A stretch of 64,000 bases of DNA, from assembly GCF_003473485.1 (NCBI RefSeq), contig NC_053044.1, positions 22,813,591-22,877,590 of the forward strand, given 5' to 3'. Of the stretch, positions 59,298 to 64,000 are shown one piece after another. Each line of letters begins with the position of its first letter. The stretch's first letter is position 1. The position numbers were made by a program, and so were the translations under genes. The DNA is from Medicago truncatula. Lineage: Eukaryota > Streptophyta > Magnoliopsida > Fabales > Fabaceae. Below the pieces are notes generated by a model. That model saw only the letters and a list, made by a program, of their open reading frames with translations, did no database searches and was not told the DNA's origin.

Positions 59298-59740
59298 ATG
59301 GCAAAACACATTTCCCAGTACTGTCTCTTGGCAATTTTATGCATTGCGTTGGTTCTAACTTTAGGTAAGAAACATATGAACTTTGAACCTTAATTTTCAA
59401 AAAAAATTAATTATTTCTTGATCCGAAAAAAATTTGATATAATCTTTTACATTGTTTTTTTTTAGAGAATAATCTTTTACATTGTTGTAATGTAGTTAAC
59501 ATATATAAATATAAATCTATAGCTTAATTCTTCAAAAGAAAAAACTATAACTTAAATATGCGTTTTGAATATGTGAATTTTATTTTTGTGGCAGGACCAA
59601 CACCAAGTTTGAGCAACTGCATTTATCCTATGCTTTGTGATAGCTTTGTTATTTGCGACGCAAGGTGCCGCGGATTCGGGTTTTTAAGAGGAGTATGTTC
59701 TGACTTTCCGGGAACCATGTCTTGTTGCTGTGTGCAATGA
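59298..59740 (+). CDS. Secreted 8-Cys defensin-like peptide, copy G
   Basis: Exons 59298-59364 and 59595-59740, phase-1 intron; 70 residues. Signal peptide MAKHISQYCLLAILC-IALVLTL, mature peptide from GPTPSLSNC. Pattern C-x5-C-x5-C-x3-C-x9-C-x8-CCC, ending VQ; RGVC is the G-x-C motif. Same subfamily as E (CDSF/CDSY, FxRGVC, 8-residue last loop), but ICDARC and the 3' tail match copy A. The intron holds a duplicated aatcttttacattgtt. The distal promoter is separated by a LINE. Coding frame intact; function unknown. Confidence 0.8.
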
Positions 59741-60760
59741 AATAAATTACATTATTATAAATATTTATATATAAATATTTACTAAAGACGTCATCAACTA
59801 AATAAGAAACATCTTTCTCCAAAGCTTTTATTTATATATGTTTGAAGCATATATATCAAATATGGGCATAAGAATAAGTGAAGAACTTGAAAGTAGTGTG
59901 GCCAAGCTCAATGTGAAAGAAAGCAAGAAAGAGCATATAATAGTGTGTTGGACCAATAAAACGGAGTACTTGACAAAAAAGAAACAAATCAGATTTGGTG
60001 TATTTTCATCTTGTACAACCGAGCATTTCCATAAATAATATCTATATACTAAATGTGTGAATTAGTTGATAAATTAATAAGATCTAATGATATATGTATA
60101 CTTATAGTAGTAGAGAAGATTGTGAGTTCTATGAGCATAAACTACGATGATAAGAGGAAAATGCAACTTATCATAATTGTGACCTAGTTAAAAATAATAT
60201 TTTTTTAAAGTGATTTTTATGGATGTAAACAAACATAAATAACTACATGTACTTTTAAAAACCTCTAAAAAATATCTAGATTTTTTTAAAGCAAAATAAT
60301 AGTACTCTTATAAGGGTTTACTAGTTGATATGCTATCTTAAAAAACGACAAAATAAGAGAATTAATTTTATTCTTGTTCCGGACATGGCAAAGGCTCAGT
60401 CCGAGTTAGGATCCATATCCAACTTAAATTCAACGCAGGGCGGACCTATATAATGGACACACCTTAGATCTCAATAGATCGCGGTTCAGAATCTCAATTT
60501 TGACCTTGCTATCCAGATCCATGATGTGATGACCACCTCCAGATCAATACAAGTGTCCTTTGAAGACATATGTCAAGGTGAAGGCCTGACAGTCATAAAC
60601 CTTACTCATTCTCGATAAATACTAACTAGACAAGTCTATCGTGCGATGCACGAGTAAGTTTTATCGAAGAATTATTGTAGTTTTAAGAAACATTATAGAA
60701 TATATGGATATGAATGTTTGTTAGTTATATTGATTTTGCTTTCAAATTAGGATATAAATA
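59741..60760 (+). repeat. 3' tail of unit G
   Basis: Shared with the tails of A and E. It includes the uninterrupted site of the 3.2-kb solo LTR (about 60322-60341) and the broken second copy of the unknown ORF (60385-60617; stops where copy 1 has GPIPWT and SQWIA). An ORF at 59838-60038 overlaps the repeat and is not supported as a gene. Confidence 0.65.
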
Positions 60761-61047
60761 TTTTTAAGCAAGAATATTACTTAACTGTTTTAATACTTTT
60801 TAGCATTATTTGAATATTGAAAATAATAATGGTATAAAACTAACAAATAAGTTAAATAAACATCTTACATGTAATGTCTGTCACACTCCTAAATTAAAAA
60901 TAAACAAAGTAGAATAGAGTTAGAATTGTGAAATGAAAATAGAATAAAAACAATACTTTATAAATGATAGAAAGTAGATCATGAAAATTGTAGAGCTCGT
61001 TTGAATCATTATTGTCATGCATAAGAAAATTTTGTAATTAAAAATAT

Positions 61048-62612
61048 TGATGGGATAAAACCGCAAGTGCACGGTTCTATCGAAGTAGTAAAAATAGAGT
61101 ATCGTTTCGACAGGGAGTTATGAATTCAATTAACTTTAGATAATGATTAGACTGGAGGTTTATAAGGTAGAAAAGTTTTGGTTTTTTTATTAAAAGCAAA
61201 TAATAAAAGAAAAGATAAAAGAGGTGTCTTGGGATTATTAATTCATCTAATTGACAAGTCCTTCACAAACCAAACTATTAAACTTATAACCTTATGTTAG
61301 ACCTAGTTTCTAAAGACGAGTTTCTCTTAAGCCTATCACATCTCCTATCGATCTCAGTGAGTGTGTTCCTCTAGCAAGCACGCCTATTTTCATGGTTGAT
61401 TACTATTAGAATCCTTGAAGTTCGAAACTCTATGAGTCTCAAGGTTCACTAGACTATTTTCATGTTTCGCAATCCTTGTCTAAAATTCACTTGATCGAAT
61501 ATTAAAGCTCCACTTTCGTTTTATGAATTAACATTTGGAATAATGGATTAACGATTATCAAACCCTCCACTTTCGTTTCCACAGTTTGATAATATTTAAT
61601 CCATGTTAAAATGGTGAATTTAGAAGAGAAACTAGGGTTACATAAGATTAAGGTTTAAGGTTTGGTTTGATTTAGGATTATGTCATTTAGACTTATCCAA
61701 CAATCCCAAGACAAGAAAAGTCTACTCACTAACGTTCATTGTAGACATAGAGAAGAAGAGAGAAAGCATAAAAGTAAATGACAAGAAAGTAAAGGTGAAC
61801 TTTTATTCAAAGAACAATTGTCACTTATTATTTCCGAGAACAAAAGATGAATATTTGTGATGGCTAGCTACTCTATTTATAGCATACATTCGACTTAAAA
61901 TCTAAGCAATTACATTACTAGAATGTTCCACAAGAAACTGCGGGCTAAAATAGAGTAGCTTAAAATCTAAGCAAAAGCGATTCTGGAGGGTGGCACGACC
62001 GTGTCAATGCTAGCACGGGTCGTGCCAAGATTCTGACTTTGGGGGAAACATATTTTGTCTCCAAATCTTCGTATTTTCGTACCGAATCAGCTCCAAATCC
62101 CTTTTTTTTGCTCCAAGACTCAATCCATCCAATATTCGTTCCTGAAATATAATAAAATGCAATTTGTAGTAAACTATCTCAAAAAGGAAATAATACTAAT
62201 ATAAAATAAAGGCTAAAATATGGTTTTAGTCCATGCAAATATGCCTCGTTTTGATTTTAGTCCTTGTAAAAAAAAAAATTGTTTTTGGTCCCTGCAAAGC
62301 TTTTTGTTTTTGAAAATAGTCCCTGGAGGGACTATTTTCAAAAACAAAAAATTTTGCAGGGACCTTTTTTAAAAACAAAATATTTTTCCAGGACCAAAAA
62401 CTACAAAATTGGTTCAGTTATAATGTGCCACGTATGCAAATCATCACAAAAGTGGGGTCAGGGACTATTTTCAAAAACAAAAAATTTTGCAAGGACCAAA
62501 AACAATTTTTTTTTTTAAAAGGACTAAGACCATATTTTAGCCTAAAATAAACTTAATTCTAATTAAAACTAAACTAAATAACATATAAAAAAGGATAATA
62601 AATGATTCATCA
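61048..62612. mobile_element. Solo LTR (1565 bp including a nested MITE)
   Basis: Starts TGATGGGATAAAACCGCAAG and ends GATTCATCA, flanked by AATAT (61043-61047, 62613-62617). No coding sequence. The short TGATG/CATCA ends are inverted as in LTRs. It carries the MITE at 62211-62542; without it the LTR is about 1.2 kb. Confidence 0.75.
62211..62542. mobile_element. Mutator-like MITE (332 bp) nested in a solo LTR
   Basis: Ends ggctaaaatatggttttagt and, in complement, ggctaaaatatggtcttagt; 9-bp duplication TAAAATAAA (62202-62210, 62543-62551). Inside are repeated ttgcagggacc / ggtccctgca phrases in both orientations. Confidence 0.9.
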
Positions 62613-62624
62613 AATATGCTTGGA

Positions 62625-63401
62625 AGGGTGGCTAGCTAGGCTAGCCCAAAAGCTGTGTCGGTCCCTTCGTGATTAGATTTCTTGGGAAAGAGGGGTACAT
62701 GTTATCTTTCATGACTTGGGCAAGTATAGGCCAAGTTCAACGTTTGTTCATGCTTCGTCTTAGCCAAACATTGTCTTGGTCATGGTAAAGCAAAATTTCT
62801 CCCTTTTTCCCTGTCCCAACTGGCATGGCGGGGATGGCTAGCTTGGCTAGTCAAAAAGCCGTGTTGGTCCCTTCTCAGAAAAACTTGTGCCCTTGTAATG
62901 ATGTGGGGCGACTTGCATTTGCTTACAAAACTCTTTCGTGGTATTGAATTTTACTTGATTTATATCCTCGAATTCTCTATTGTGTTTGAGTCAAGTTGCA
63001 CTGCAAGTAAATAAAATAGCCATGTTAGTCCCTTCTCAAAAAAACTTATGTCATTGTAACGTTGTGGGGTGACTTCCGTTTGCTTACAATACTCTTTCGT
63101 AACATTGAATTTGGGTCAATTTATTTCCTCGAAATCTTAGTTACGTTAGAGTCGAGTTACAATGCAGATCAATAAAAATAGACGTGTTGGTCCCTTCTTG
63201 GAAAAAGTTATACCCATGTAATGTTGTGGGGCGACTTGTGTTTGCTTACAAAAATCTTACGTTGCGTTGAATTTGGGTTGATTTATATCCTTAAAATATT
63301 TGTTGCGTTTGAGTCGAGTTCCAGTGCAGGTCAATATAAATATATGTGTTAGTGCCTTCTTAGAAAAACTTATGCCCTTGTAACGTTGTGGGGCGACTTG
63401 T
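62625..63401. repeat. Tandem repeat, about 160-bp period
   Basis: Phrase gtt(g/a)gt(c/g)ccttct recurs at 62863, 63024, 63185 and 63338, each followed by aaaact-t-tg-c--tgtaa and tggggcgacttg-type text. An earlier, more diverged unit starts at about 62625 (ggctagct(a/t)ggctag). No ORF. Confidence 0.8.
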
Positions 63402-64000
63402 TGGAACAAAATGAGTTCAATTGGATATGCTAATATCTGTTCAAGTGGGCAGGACCATAGACTAAGATTTATAAGTCTTAAAGCAAAGTATTGGTTCTGA
63501 AAGAACAAATGAGAGAAAAGAATTTTAAAGTGAAGCTTAGTTGGAAGTCAGAGTCTGAAGACCATCCAGAAGTTAACTATCAGAGTCTGAAGTTCACCAA
63601 GAGTTTGAAGATTCATCGGAAGCTGAAGTGAAGAACCTGAAGTTAATTATTATGGATATTTGAAGACCCAGATATGCAGAAGGAATAAAAGACTAGAGCA
63701 ATGGATATTTTTGAAGAATTACAAGACATTGGATGTTTATCCATGAAGAAAGGGCAGTGAAGGACAATAATACAATTGTACAACCACTATCTCCACTACT
63801 CCAACATTTCCTGTGCATAGTAGAAGCTACAGCTATGTCTCTACTGGTTAATTCCCTATCAAGGAATGGTTTTCAAATTATTCCCTCCTAGGACATTAAC
63901 CATATCAAGGAACAAATCACTGATGATTGATCAAGCTTCTACAACGACTTTTTGATGTGTTGGCACCTCTACAACATCTCTTTCATACCTCTATATAAAG
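63402..64000 (+). mobile_element. Copia LTR, continues past the window end
   Basis: Begins ttggaacaaaatgagttcaa and matches the LTR at 48861-49673 (gcaggaccatagacta, gaaagaacaaatga, aggacattaacca(a/t)atc, catctct--atacctctatata). It abuts the tandem repeat without a visible target duplication. Probably the 5' LTR or a solo LTR of the same SIRE-like family. Confidence 0.65.

Noticed and set aside
1..64000. CRISPR arrays, operons, rRNA or prophage
   Set aside because: Nothing of this kind was seen. Introns, LINEs, MITEs and LTR elements mark it as plant nuclear DNA.

Overview
This window looks like gene-poor, transposon-rich nuclear DNA of a flowering plant, most probably a legume. The AT-rich composition, the Ty1/copia element with an envelope-like ORF, the plant LINE relics, the many MITEs and the clustered small secreted cysteine-rich peptide genes all point that way. 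The species is inferred from style only. No bacterial, organellar or rRNA sequence was seen.

The recognisable host genes form one plus-strand family of two-exon genes. Exon 1 is exactly 67 nt and encodes a signal peptide. A phase-1 intron follows, and exon 2 encodes a short mature peptide starting GPTP with eight cysteines ending in CCC. I call seven loci: A 9418-9931, B 15306-15755, C 17939-18414, D 22965-23462, E 31826-32249, F 52327 (exon 1 only recognised) and G 59298-59740. The spacing C-x5-7-C-x5-C-x3-C-x9-C-x4/8-CCC, with a Gly two residues before the fifth Cys, resembles defensin-like (DEFL/CS-alpha-beta) peptides. At F the usual second exon is replaced by an unrelated intronless gene for a two-unit defensin-like protein (52564-52950), next to LTR-like sequence. 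Each gene sits in a larger duplication unit (LINE relics, conserved upstream blocks, a TATA promoter about 70-100 bp before the ATG, gene, conserved 3' tail), so the array grew by segmental duplication. The first 530 bases already look like the tail of another unit to the left.

The rest is mobile DNA. From left to right: a Ty3/gypsy RNase H relic split by a 904-bp solo LTR (0.5-1.7 kb); MULE, Stowaway-like, CACTA-like and other MITEs (4-17 kb); LINE RNase H and zinc-binding domain relics (1.8, 8.6, 18.5, 21, 26.5, 30.5, 51.5, 56 and 58 kb); a 3.2-kb solo LTR (32.9-36.1 kb) whose empty site survives in the paralogous unit near 60.3 kb; and a decayed SIRE/Maximus-like copia element (36.5-49.7 kb). 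The copia gag is split by a 5.7-kb LTR insertion that itself holds a piece of another copia element. The right end has a 1.6-kb solo LTR with a nested MITE, a roughly 160-bp tandem repeat and a second copia LTR running off the window.

Many insertions are defined by exact target-site duplications (TSDs) that can be read in the sequence, and paralogous units give several empty sites. That makes the window a readable record of insertion order around a peptide gene cluster.
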